Under the pieces are notes generated by a model. It made no database searches and was not told the origin of the DNA. It saw nothing but the letters and a program-made list of their open reading frames with translations. A stretch of DNA of 11,776 bases, from contig JBPPNE010000348.1 of the NCBI GenBank assembly GCA_051306415.1, positions 1 to 11,776 of the forward strand. Direction: 5' to 3'. Source of the DNA: CBDDRG01 sp051306415. Lineage in GTDB: Bacteria; Pseudomonadota; Gammaproteobacteria; Pseudomonadales; Porticoccaceae. Every line of letters starts with the position of its first letter. Within the stretch, counting starts at the first letter, position 1. A program made the position numbers and the translations under genes. Below are positions 1 through 6,863 of the stretch, one piece after another.

Positions 1-2
1 TC

Positions 3-398
3 GGCCGGGCGGTGTGCATCCGCCAGGTGGATGCCGGCTCCTGTAACGGCTGCGAACTGGAGATCCACGCTCTCGGCAATGCCTACTACAACATCGAGGG
101 CGCCGGCATCCGCTTCGTCGCCAGCCCCCGCCACGCTGACCTGTTGCTGGTGACGGGCCCCGTCACGCGCAACATGCGCGAGGCGCTGCTGTGCACCTAT
201 CAGGCCACGCCACCGCCGCGGTTGGTGGTAGCAGTGGGCGACTGCGGCTGCACTGGCGGCATCTTCGGCGAGAGCTACGCGAGCTGCGGTGCGGTCGCCA
301 ACGTGCTGCCGGTCGATGCGAGCGTCCCCGGCTGTCCGCCGTCCCCGGCCGCGATCCTGCAGGTGATCGTCGACTTGGTGCGCAGCCGGCACTGCTGA
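3..398 (+). CDS. NuoB-family [4Fe-4S] small subunit, group 4 hydrogenase (HyfI/HycG)-like, 5'-truncated
   Basis: This is an electron-transfer subunit of the NuoB / membrane-bound group 4 [NiFe] hydrogenase family, which carries one [4Fe-4S] cluster beside the large catalytic subunit. The frame is open to the window edge, so the true start lies outside. Numbering from the GTG at 12, the cluster-ligand pattern is C11 and C14 (DAGSCNGCELE), C78 (VGDCGC) and C108 (VPGCPP). The spaced CxxC is typical of hydrogenase-type subunits; Complex I NuoB has adjacent Cys-Cys. The GDCGCTGGIFG and PGCPPSP motifs are classic for the family. About 130 residues are visible, and HyfI/HycG proteins are usually longer and often carry a C-terminal extension that this one lacks. 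It probably ends an operon coming from outside the window, because the next gene is convergent. Family assignment is firm. The choice between hydrogenase, formate hydrogenlyase and another Complex I-like assembly needs the upstream genes. Confidence 0.87.
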   Translation, partial: GRAVCIRQVDAGSCNGCELEIHALGNAYYNIEGAGIRFVASPRHADLLLVTGPVTRNMREALLCTYQATPPPRLVVAVGDCGCTGGIFGESYASCGAVANVLPVDASVPGCPPSPAAILQVIVDLVRSRHC

Positions 399-432
399 GC
401 CGATCGATACGGGTCCGGCACGACAGCGGGCC

Positions 433-454
433 GCCCCGGCCACCCTTCCGGGGC
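433..454 (+). terminator. Possible GC-rich hairpin after the hydrogenase subunit gene
   Basis: A perfect 7-bp stem GCCCCGG/CCGGGGC closes an 8-nt loop about 35 bp after the stop codon. An alternative stem CCCGGCC/GGCCGGG overlaps it. No T-run follows, so it is not a textbook intrinsic terminator. It lies in the 176-bp gap between two convergent genes, where a terminator would be expected. Confidence 0.25.
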
Positions 455-574
455 CGGGTACGAATGGGAAGTACTTGCAGAATATCCGGAAACGGTTGCG
501 TTGTTTTCGAACGAATGGCTGCGCGACCCGCACAGCGCGTTCCCAACGCGGGCCTTTATATTCATTGCGTACCG

Positions 575-1141
575 CTATGAACGGCCGGATTGGCCGGTTT
601 TAGCGACAATATTGGTGGGAATACCGTCGATGGTGCTTTGGTTTTTCTCCGCCCAGTACTGTGCTATGCCGCCATGGCCCTTCTTCGTTGCCCAGTCGTT
701 CAGCAGTTCCCGATCTTCCACCAGAGCGTAGCGGGGCACTGCCATCCCGCAGGATGTTTGCACCAGATCGATGGTGACGTCGAACAGTTGCCGCGCTCCC
801 GGCAAGGGTTTGAACAGCGGAAATAATTCATGCCATTCCGGATCGCCGTTATGAATCACTTTCGCGGTGCCATAGAGCCGCATGATCAACGGATCGCCGT
901 CAAACGCACAAAACATGATGGTCATACGGGGGTTCTGCTGGACGTGGGCCGATGTCTCGTTGCCGCTTCCCGTGACATTCAGCCAGATAACGCGCTCGGG
1001 ATTGAGTACGAGCAACGAATCCATGCCTTTGGGCGAAACGCTCACGCGACTCTCGGCGGTAGCGGTGCCGACGAAAAAAATCCGCTGCCCCGCGATGAAC
1101 TGGATGTGTTGTTCGGACAACTGGCTGTACTGCTGGCCCAT
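575..1141 (-). CDS. Pyridoxamine 5'-phosphate oxidase (PPOX) family protein
   Basis: This encodes a 188-residue cytoplasmic protein with the split-barrel PPOX fold, which binds FMN, F420 or heme depending on subfamily. Visible family features are the N-terminal strand QRIFFVGTATAESRVSVSPKG (residues ~18-38), WLNVTGSGNETSAHVQQNPRMT (the dimer and cofactor region, ~56-77), MRLYGTAKVI (~90-100) and DLVQTSCGMAVP. The start at 1141 has a GGAG (1148-1151) six bases upstream. The frame continues to an ATG at 1276, but that 45-residue extension has no ribosome binding site, is low in similarity to family N-termini and would almost reach the upstream gene. Substrate and cofactor cannot be read from sequence; a general flavin reductase or stress-related role is only a guess. 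Base composition is poorer in GC than in the neighbouring methyltransferase. It lies 131 bp after that gene, so co-transcription is possible but not close-coupled. Confidence 0.85.
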   Translation of the reverse strand: MGQQYSQLSEQHIQFIAGQRIFFVGTATAESRVSVSPKGMDSLLVLNPERVIWLNVTGSGNETSAHVQQNPRMTIMFCAFDGDPLIMRLYGTAKVIHNGDPEWHELFPLFKPLPGARQLFDVTIDLVQTSCGMAVPRYALVEDRELLNDWATKKGHGGIAQYWAEKNQSTIDGIPTNIVAKTGQSGRS

Positions 1142-1272
1142 GGCAGGCTCCGACGGGTTGGAGTGATTACGACAGATCCGCCATCCCTGCGCGGATCGGG
1201 CAAGCATAGCGAATCCCGCCCGGCCTGAACCAGTATTGCGCAGGACGATTGTTGGCAAGAGGCCGCGTCGAT

Positions 1273-2136
1273 TCAAGCGTTACTGGCGGTCACTATCCAC
1301 ACCGCGCAGGGCATCACCACGCCGATGGGTGTCAGGTAGGGTCGCAGGACATCGCGAACGGATGCGCGAATCGCCGCCTTGCTCTGTTCGTTGAAATCTG
1401 CGCTCATCAGCGCGCGACTCAGGGGGCCGACGTTAAACAGGAAATCGACGCAGGTGTCGAGGTCGCCACCGCCACCGATCACGCTGGGCGCGTCGTGTTT
1501 CACGATCGCAATAGCATCCAGACCGGCTTCGTTCAGTATGCGCCGCACCCGCTCGGGGTCGGCAAAGGCCATCGGGCCGGGGGCATCCGCCGGCGGTGCG
1601 GGTGGCAGCGAGACATGGCGTGCCGCTGCTTTCACCGGTTCGCCCATCCAGGGGTTCTCGTCGGTGCCGCGCCAGCACACGAATGCGAGTCGTCCTTTTG
1701 GCGCCATCGCCGCGCGGATGTTCCTGAAAGCGGTCACCGGATCGGTAAAGAACATCACTCCAAACCGGGAGATGACGCGGTCGTACGGCGCCGTGCCCAG
1801 TGAATCCGCCTGTACGTCGGCTTCCATAAAATGCACCTGATGCAAGCCGTCCTGCCGAGCCCGAGTGCGCGCCCGTTCAAGCATGGGCGCGGATACATCG
1901 ACGCCCGTCACCGTACCGGATGCGCCCACCAGCGCCGCCGCTTGCAGCGAGGTGGCGCCGCAGCCGCAACCAATATCGAGCACCCGGTGGCTGGCGCCAA
2001 GCCCTGCCGCGCTCAGCATGGCATCGCCAAGCGCACCGATTTGCTGATCGAGCTGCGCCTGGTATTCCACCCACTTGCTGCCGGCCTCGGCGTTCCAGAA
2101 CGCGATCTGCTCTTCGTTGGTTAGTTGGTTATTCAT
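1273..2136 (-). CDS. Class I SAM-dependent methyltransferase
   Basis: This is a 287-residue methyltransferase of the Rossmann-like class I superfamily, transferring a methyl group from S-adenosylmethionine to an unknown acceptor. Motif I is VLDIGCGCGATS (residues ~52-63), the SAM-ribose acidic loop follows at VTGVDVSAPMLERAR (~76-90), then FMEADVQ (~103-109), and the post-motif strand GRLAFVCWRG (~148-157). The pattern is close to UbiE/COQ5-like small-molecule methyltransferases. The start at 2136 is chosen because a GGAG (2143-2146) sits six bases upstream; an ATG eight codons earlier (2160) lacks such a site. The N-terminus (MNNQLTNEEQIAFWNAEAG) is typical of family members that begin just before the W-N helix. 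The adjacent sulfotransferase suggests tailoring of a small molecule, but that is inference. Composition is GC-rich, unlike the genes on either side. Confidence 0.88.
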   Translation of the reverse strand: MNNQLTNEEQIAFWNAEAGSKWVEYQAQLDQQIGALGDAMLSAAGLGASHRVLDIGCGCGATSLQAAALVGASGTVTGVDVSAPMLERARTRARQDGLHQVHFMEADVQADSLGTAPYDRVISRFGVMFFTDPVTAFRNIRAAMAPKGRLAFVCWRGTDENPWMGEPVKAAARHVSLPPAPPADAPGPMAFADPERVRRILNEAGLDAIAIVKHDAPSVIGGGGDLDTCVDFLFNVGPLSRALMSADFNEQSKAAIRASVRDVLRPYLTPIGVVMPCAVWIVTASNA

Positions 2137-2461
2137 GCGGTTCTCCGGAATTGCGTTCAATGGTCATTGTGGTACTGGTGGAAAAGACCAGTTGACGGTG
2201 TTGCCGTGCTGGATGTCCTGCTGTCGCTGGCCGGGGGCTACGTAGTGTTAGGTTGTTTTCTTCGAAAGAGACGACTTCGATAGAGACTCCAGCTTATCGG
2301 AGGGTGTTTCTCAAACCATCTGTGGGGGGCAAAAGCCAAATTCAGAGACGCGCTTTGGCGCGTTTCCTGCCATACAGAGAGCCGGACTGGCAAGCCGATG
2401 GAACTTGCGGGTGAGATCAGGAACATCTCGCCCCCACCAGTGGAAGATCGGATTGCCTCGT
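2137..2461. other. 325-bp gene-free, structured intergenic region
   Basis: No convincing gene lies here. After the methyltransferase leader (2137-~2150) come several inverted repeats: CGCGC-TTTG-GCGCG near 2351-2364, and GGGTGAGAT...ATCTCGCCC near 2410-2434 (a 9-bp stem with one G-T pair and a 7-nt loop). Weak open frames on both strands run into the sulfotransferase 3' end and show no recognisable domain. The density of hairpins and the lower GC content are compatible with a decayed mobile-element end or a structured leader, but I could not identify a known element. Confidence 0.45.
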
Positions 2462-3367
2462 TCAAGTGTCCTGTCCATTGGCAAGCCAGCGGGCACACTC
2501 CGGCCCTAACTCGAGTAGGGCGCGCGCATCGTATTCCGCCGATTCAGCAGCGGTTAGCGTATCCGCCCATCGTCGATTCACGCCCTTGTTAATGAAAACC
2601 TCAGCACCACCATCCCAAAACACGCCGCCCAGTGGCGCGCTTTTCGCGGCGTTCTTTTTCATCCAGTCGAAGGTACAGTGCTCGACGATGTCATTCCAGC
2701 GGGACTCATCGATGGGGGCATCGAGAAAATGAGCGATTCGACGCATCTCTCCAGGCAAATCGCATTTGAGATCGTTAAAGTGGATCATCAAGAGATTGGG
2801 TAGAGTTCGCAGCTGCCACCAACTGCGAACATTGTCCCAGTAAGGCCAAAAGGGATGGCCATCCTGATCCATCCAGTCATGCCAATATTGGCGAATATCG
2901 GACGGTGGCCGCTCAATCGGTGGTCCGACTCGGCCCGGACTGTCATTCAGCGCGTTATACCAACCCTGGTTGGCATGGACGTGATGGTTATACATGCTCC
3001 AAAGCACATCCCTGCCATCCCGACCAATATAGATGTATTTCGCCTTGGGCGAGTAAACCAGTGTATCAACCGGAAGATGGGTTTTCAGAATCCTGCGATG
3101 AGTTTGCGCCTCAACCGCGGGCAGCTTCATATGCTTGGGTGGAACCCGCAAATCCAACCACGGGGAAATTTCTGCAACGGCAACATCCGGGTCGCCGCCA
3201 AAGAGCAATTGCGCGACGATTTGTTGTGTCCAGGTGGTACCCGACTTGGCATAGGTGGCGACGATAACGTCGTCATCTCGAAATGAGAAATCATTCCAGA
3301 TCGACGAATCAAAGTGATGGTTGTGCAGCTCTCTGGTTTTGATCGGCCATGCGTATTTTTCGGTCAT
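2462..3367 (-). CDS. PAPS-dependent sulfotransferase (Sulfotransfer_1 family)
   Basis: This 301-residue cytosolic sulfotransferase would move a sulfuryl group from 3'-phosphoadenosine 5'-phosphosulfate (PAPS) to a hydroxyl or amine acceptor. The 5'-phosphosulfate loop is YAKSGTTW (residues 39-46) and the catalytic histidine is H97 in KTHLP. The 3'-phosphate site is R116...S124 (GRDGRDVLWSMYNH), with the same 8-residue spacing as in animal SULTs. The late PAPS motif is KGVNRRW (261-267), a variant of KGxxGDWK. Length matches the family (~280-320). The start at 3367 has an AAGGAAAGG tract (3372-3380) at good spacing; a longer frame to 3445 has no such support. The GC content (about half in several lines) is well below that of the dehydrogenases upstream, which suggests separate acquisition. 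The acceptor is unknown. Steroid, phenol or lipid hydroxyls are possibilities, and the sequence does not decide among them. Confidence 0.93.
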   Translation of the reverse strand: MTEKYAWPIKTRELHNHHFDSSIWNDFSFRDDDVIVATYAKSGTTWTQQIVAQLLFGGDPDVAVAEISPWLDLRVPPKHMKLPAVEAQTHRRILKTHLPVDTLVYSPKAKYIYIGRDGRDVLWSMYNHHVHANQGWYNALNDSPGRVGPPIERPPSDIRQYWHDWMDQDGHPFWPYWDNVRSWWQLRTLPNLLMIHFNDLKCDLPGEMRRIAHFLDAPIDESRWNDIVEHCTFDWMKKNAAKSAPLGGVFWDGGAEVFINKGVNRRWADTLTAAESAEYDARALLELGPECARWLANGQDT

Positions 3368-3556
3368 GATGCCTTTCCTTGCGAGTGGTGACGTCGCGGT
3401 AAATCCTAACTCTATGAACTCAATTCTAAAAAATAGAAACCCCAACGGGCATCTGATGCTGCACTATCTGGTGTGGATGTTAGCGGACAGAGCGAAACCC
3501 CGCCTTGAGTGGGCGGCGATGCCAAAGATCGGTACACACCCGAAAACCGCCGTTGA

Positions 3557-4723
3557 TTACACCTGGCTACCTGTACCTGCAGTGATTGGCCCAATCAACA
3601 ACTCCGCCAGTTTCGCGCGCTGGTAGCTCGCGTCCCCATACAGCATCTGGTTGTGTTTCTGGCGCTTGGTGTACAGGTGCACCGCGCACTCCCAGGTAAA
3701 GCCGATGCCGCCGTGGAACTGGATCGCGCGGTTGGCGCCGTAAGCAGCGACATCGGCGGCGGCGGCCTTGGCCATGCGTGCGAACGCGGGCGCCCGATCC
3801 GGTTCGTTGTCCACCGCGCAGGCGGCGTTGTAAACAAGGGATTTGGCTTGATCGAGGGCGATCATCAGATTGACGAGCGGGTGTTTGACGGCCTGAAAAT
3901 AACCGATCTGATGGCCGAACTGTTCGCGCAGCCGGGCGTATTCGGCGGTGGTCTGCAACAGCCACTCGGCGGCGCCGCACATGTCCGCCGCGATGATGGT
4001 GAGCAGCGCGGGTTCGGCGGCCGCGAGCGCGGCTGCGCCTTTGTCCGGTGCGGCGAGCACTTGGTCTGGCGCGACCGCGACCTTGTCAAACTGGACATGG
4101 GCCTGATCGCGGGTCAGATCGATGATGGCGTCCGGCGCGATTTCGACGCCCGCGCTGTTCACCGGCACGGCGCACAGCGCGATGCCATTGGCGCTCGCGG
4201 CTTTCACGATCAGCACGTCGGCCTTGCGGGCGTCCTGCACAAACCAGGCGCTGCCCTGGAGTTTGCCGCCGTCGAGGCGCACATCGCAGGCGTCGATTTC
4301 CCAAGCGCCGCTGCGCGGTGTGGTGGCCAGCGTCGCGGCGTGGCCCGTGGCAATTTCGCTGAGCAGCTTGCGCGCGGGTTCGGTGCCGCATTCACGCAGC
4401 ACCAGCGCCGCGAGCGCCGTGGCAATAAAGGGCGAGGGCAGTGCGGCGCGGCCGACTTCCTCGGCCAGACCGGTGAGCGCGGCGAGGCTCATGCCCATGC
4501 CGTCGTCGGCCTCGGGCACGGCCACCGTGGTCCAGCCCAGCTCGACGATCTGCCGCCACAGGGTCTGATCCCAGTTGCAGGCAGGCGCGCGGTAGGGATC
4601 GGAGTTGGCGGCGACCAGACGGTGCAGTTTGTCCGTGGGCAAATTGTCGGTGAGGAATTTGCGCGCGGTGTCGCGCAGCATGGCGGCATCGTCGTCGAAG
4701 CCGAAATCCTTGGGCTGGGTCAT
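3557..4723 (-). CDS. Acyl-CoA dehydrogenase family protein, probable non-catalytic partner subunit
   Basis: This 388-residue FAD flavoprotein has the acyl-CoA dehydrogenase fold: an N-terminal helical domain (LGWTTVAVPEADDGMGMS, ~62-79), a middle beta domain (~135-220) and a C-terminal helical domain with REQFGHQIGYFQAVKHPL (266-283) and QFHGGIGFTWECAVHLYTKR (335-354). The usual catalytic glutamate of the YEGT type is absent at the expected C-terminal position, and the helix-G position shows no LExR/HER motif. The middle domain also lacks the canonical F-T/S-E-P-x-A-G-S-D flavin loop, reading instead LATTPRSGAWEID. These losses resemble the structural subunit of heteromeric acyl-CoA dehydrogenases such as the mycobacterial ChsE/FadE pairs. 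The large partner is encoded directly upstream, separated by a palindromic repeat. The start is the ATG at 4723, preceded only by a weak GAGA. The substrate is probably a bulky acyl-CoA side chain or ring compound, by analogy only. Confidence 0.88.
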   Translation of the reverse strand: MTQPKDFGFDDDAAMLRDTARKFLTDNLPTDKLHRLVAANSDPYRAPACNWDQTLWRQIVELGWTTVAVPEADDGMGMSLAALTGLAEEVGRAALPSPFIATALAALVLRECGTEPARKLLSEIATGHAATLATTPRSGAWEIDACDVRLDGGKLQGSAWFVQDARKADVLIVKAASANGIALCAVPVNSAGVEIAPDAIIDLTRDQAHVQFDKVAVAPDQVLAAPDKGAAALAAAEPALLTIIAADMCGAAEWLLQTTAEYARLREQFGHQIGYFQAVKHPLVNLMIALDQAKSLVYNAACAVDNEPDRAPAFARMAKAAAADVAAYGANRAIQFHGGIGFTWECAVHLYTKRQKHNQMLYGDASYQRAKLAELLIGPITAGTGSQV

Positions 4724-4747
4724 GGCGTCGTCTCGCTGTACTTAAAT

Positions 4748-4883
4748 GTTTGCTTGGGGATGCGCTGAATAAGTTCTTCGACAAGCTCAGGACGAACGGT
4801 AATCGACTGATTCCGTTCGTGGTGAGTCCTGAGCCAGTCGAAGGGTCGAACCATGAATGGAATCAGGTTATTCAGAATAACCT
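4748..4883. repeat. Palindromic dispersed repeat, copy 1 (intergenic)
   Basis: This ~136-bp element occupies most of the 172-bp gap between the two acyl-CoA dehydrogenase genes. Inner arms are 4776-4799 (CTTCGACAAGCTCAGGACGA...) and 4813-4843, which can pair with a few unpaired bases. Outer arms are a perfect 8-mer, CTGAATAA (4765-4772) and TTATTCAG (4868-4875). It aligns without gaps to 9187-9322, about 115 of 135 bases identical by hand count and in the same orientation. On the minus strand one frame is stop-free and encodes PFMVRPFD...TVRPELVE, although here no gene uses it. From memory, the TTCGACAAGCTCAGGACGA core recurs as an intergenic repeat in many proteobacterial genomes. Confidence 0.9.
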
Positions 4884-4895
4884 TAGCCATTCTAC

Positions 4896-6131
4896 TCACT
4901 TCGATTTGGCCAGCCCCAACACCCGCTCGCCGAGTATGTTGCGCTGGATCTCGTTGGTACCGGCGGCGATGGTGACGCCGTAGGAATTCATGTAGCCGAG
5001 CGCCCATTCGCCGCCGTCCGGGGCATTGGCATCGCTGAACGCGAATGAACTCGCGGCGCCCTGGATTTCCATGGCGAGCGCGCAAGCATCCTGGCGAATC
5101 TCCGACATCACCAGCTTGGCCTGCAATGGAATTCGCTGTGCGTGATCGCACAGTGCCGGCACCCGCGCGCGCCGCGCGCCCTGGCGTGAGCCTTCCTGAC
5201 GGATGATGAGCTGCATGATACGGTCGCGCAGCACGGGATCGTCCGCCGCGGTCTTGCCGGCGCGCGGCGATGTGCGCGCGAGTTCGAGCAGGCCGTAGGC
5301 ATCGGCGATCTGACGATCGGGATCGCCGCCGCGCCCGCTCGATGGCGTTACCCAAGGCCCCGCGCCACGCTCGTGCAGCAGTGTGGTCTGCGCCACCTGC
5401 CAGCCCTGGCCGATGCCGCCGACGCGGTAGTCGTCGGGGATTTCCAGACCGTCGAAGAACACTTCGTTGAAGCCGGTCTCGCCGGTGATCTTGATCAGCG
5501 GGCGCACCGTCACTGAGCGCCCGAGCTCGGCCTTGATGGGCACCACGAAGTAGGTCATGCCCTCGTATTTGTTCGTGCGGTCGCTGCGCGCCAGCAGGAT
5601 CATCCAGTCGGCGAAATGGGCGAGCGAGGTCCACACCTTGTGGCCGTTGATCACCCAGCGCTCGCCGCGCCGCTCGGCGAAGGTCTGCACATTGGCGAGA
5701 TCGGAGCCGGCGCCCGGCTCGCTGAAGCCCTGACACCAGATGTCGGCGCAGGAAAACAGCCGTGGCAGCAGGGTTTGGCGCACGGTTTGGGTGCCGTGGA
5801 TGTGGATGGTGGGCGCGGCCATGCCGAGCCCGAGTATGTTGGGCAGAAACGGCCGTCCGGCGCGCTGCATCTCCTGGTTGGCGACGATCTGGCAATCCTT
5901 GCGCCCGCCGCCGCCCTCGGCCATCGGGTAGTCGCAGCCGACCATGCCGGCCTCGTAGGCTAGGCGCTGCCATTCGCGCAGATAGTCGAGCTGGGGTATA
6001 TGCATGATTTCGATGGCGGACTGGGGCAACCGCACCGGCGATTCGGGTAGCGGGTTGGCGGCGAGCCAGGCGCGGCAGTGGCTGCGAAACTCCGCTTGTT
6101 CAGGGGTGTCCCTGCTGCGTTCTTCGGACAT
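4896..6131 (-). CDS. Acyl-CoA dehydrogenase, probable catalytic large subunit
   Basis: This 411-residue FAD-dependent enzyme would introduce an alpha,beta double bond into an acyl-CoA and pass electrons to ETF. The flavin loop is intact, WCQGFSEPGAGSDLANVQT (132-150), as are WVINGHKVWTSLAHFADW (159-176), the beta-domain end VFFDGLEIPDDYRVG (224-238) and the C-terminal FAD segment GTNEIQRNILGERVLGL (391-407). At the MCAD-type catalytic position the glutamate is replaced (TIAAGTNEIQ where YEGT is usual). Instead LLHERG places E254 on helix G, as in isovaleryl-CoA dehydrogenase and the active subunit of heteromeric mycobacterial enzymes. Together with the base-less partner downstream, this points to a heteromer. 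The ATG at 6131 has AGGAAA about 9 bases upstream. The gene follows the VOC gene by 47 bp. Substrate is unknown; a branched or cyclic acyl-CoA is favoured by analogy. Confidence 0.93.
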   Translation of the reverse strand: MSEERSRDTPEQAEFRSHCRAWLAANPLPESPVRLPQSAIEIMHIPQLDYLREWQRLAYEAGMVGCDYPMAEGGGGRKDCQIVANQEMQRAGRPFLPNILGLGMAAPTIHIHGTQTVRQTLLPRLFSCADIWCQGFSEPGAGSDLANVQTFAERRGERWVINGHKVWTSLAHFADWMILLARSDRTNKYEGMTYFVVPIKAELGRSVTVRPLIKITGETGFNEVFFDGLEIPDDYRVGGIGQGWQVAQTTLLHERGAGPWVTPSSGRGGDPDRQIADAYGLLELARTSPRAGKTAADDPVLRDRIMQLIIRQEGSRQGARRARVPALCDHAQRIPLQAKLVMSEIRQDACALAMEIQGAASSFAFSDANAPDGGEWALGYMNSYGVTIAAGTNEIQRNILGERVLGLAKSK

Positions 6132-6178
6132 GGGGGGGTTTTCCTGTCAGTGGTTCTGTTAGAGGTCGTGGGCGAGTG

Positions 6179-6703
6179 TCAGCGGGGCAGGGTGCGCACC
6201 GGGTCGCGGCCGCCCCAGCCCACTGCGGCGTCCTCGATCATCTGGAAGAGATCCTTGAAGACGGCGCTGTTGTCCCACAGTTCGATGTAGTGGCCGACGC
6301 TGTCGAGCGTATCGAAATACACGATGGGCGCGCCGCCCAGTGTGCATTCAAACGCCGCTTGATGTCCCAGCGCTCGGTAGTGGGCGCACATGGCCGGGTA
6401 GTCTACCGGCATCAGCCCGATGTGGTGCACGCCGCTGCGGCCGGCGTCGAGAAAGTCGCGGTACACCGAGGGCGCGTCATTGTGCTGCTGGATCAGTTCG
6501 ATCTGCAGCGCGCCGCTGTTGCCCAGCGCCACACTAATGTCGGTATTTGCCGGCGCGCCATAGTAGCGCTGATTTTCGAGCGGGCAGTGTTCCAGCACAA
6601 AGAAAGGTCCGGCGCGCAAGGTTTGCGTCCAGTAGGCGAGGGCGGCGTCGAGGTCGCGCACCACATAGGCGAGCTGGCGAACGGTATAGAGTGGCTGGGT
6701 CAT
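6179..6703 (-). CDS. VOC / glyoxalase-bleomycin resistance superfamily protein
   Basis: This 174-residue cytoplasmic protein has two beta-alpha-beta-beta-beta modules of the vicinal oxygen chelate fold. Module 1 begins QLAYVVRDLDAALAYW (10-25) and ends at LQIELIQ (E69). Module 2 begins GVHHIGLM (H93/H94) and ends at GHYIELWD (E141). In metal-dependent members four residues bind the metal; three are visible here, while the first position is a tyrosine (Y13) where a histidine is common. It may therefore bind metal incompletely or use another residue. Methylmalonyl-CoA epimerase-like, lyase, isomerase or dioxygenase activities all occur in the superfamily. Placement 47 bp before an acyl-CoA dehydrogenase pair suggests a step on a CoA-thioester or ring-cleavage pathway, which is inference. 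The start at 6703 has only a weak GAGA upstream. Confidence 0.87.
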   Translation of the reverse strand: MTQPLYTVRQLAYVVRDLDAALAYWTQTLRAGPFFVLEHCPLENQRYYGAPANTDISVALGNSGALQIELIQQHNDAPSVYRDFLDAGRSGVHHIGLMPVDYPAMCAHYRALGHQAAFECTLGGAPIVYFDTLDSVGHYIELWDNSAVFKDLFQMIEDAAVGWGGRDPVRTLPR

Positions 6704-6753
6704 GGCGATTTCTCGTTATTGGCTGGCGGTCCCGGCTGTCCGCACGCTCCCTG

Positions 6754-6779
6754 CTGAACCGGGCTGAACCGGGCTGAAC
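6754..6779. repeat. Short 10-bp tandem repeat
   Basis: GCTGAACCGG is repeated about 2.6 times in direct tandem in the 160-bp gap between glcF and the VOC gene. It lies about 50 bp upstream of the VOC start on the minus strand. It may be replication slippage or direct-repeat regulator sites; nothing in the sequence distinguishes these. Confidence 0.6.
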
Positions 6780-6863
6780 TGTGCGAACCCCGCTGCTGGT
6801 TGTTGGTGAATGCAGCGGCTGCAAACTATTGACGCTGTAAGGTCGCAAGATGGTTCCCAGTTG

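Noticed and set aside
1142..1276. N-terminal extension of the PPOX protein to an ATG at 1276
   Set aside because: No ribosome binding site at 1276, whereas GGAG sits six bases before the ATG at 1141, and family homology begins after that ATG.
2238..2498. Possible small minus-strand gene in the gap between methyltransferase and sulfotransferase
   Set aside because: No domain, no good ribosome binding site, and it overlaps the sulfotransferase 3' end. Two phases are equally open, which argues for structured non-coding DNA.
3653..4768. A 371-codon + strand frame opposite the small acyl-CoA dehydrogenase
   Set aside because: Composition is dominated by Gly, Ala, Arg and His runs typical of antisense GC-rich frames, and the minus-strand protein has clear family motifs.
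4720..5973. A 417-codon minus-strand frame overlapping the large acyl-CoA dehydrogenase and continuing through repeat copy 1
   Set aside because: It is a different phase from the true gene and Arg-rich with no domain. Only the repeat-derived stretch is meaningful, and it is reported as part of the repeat.
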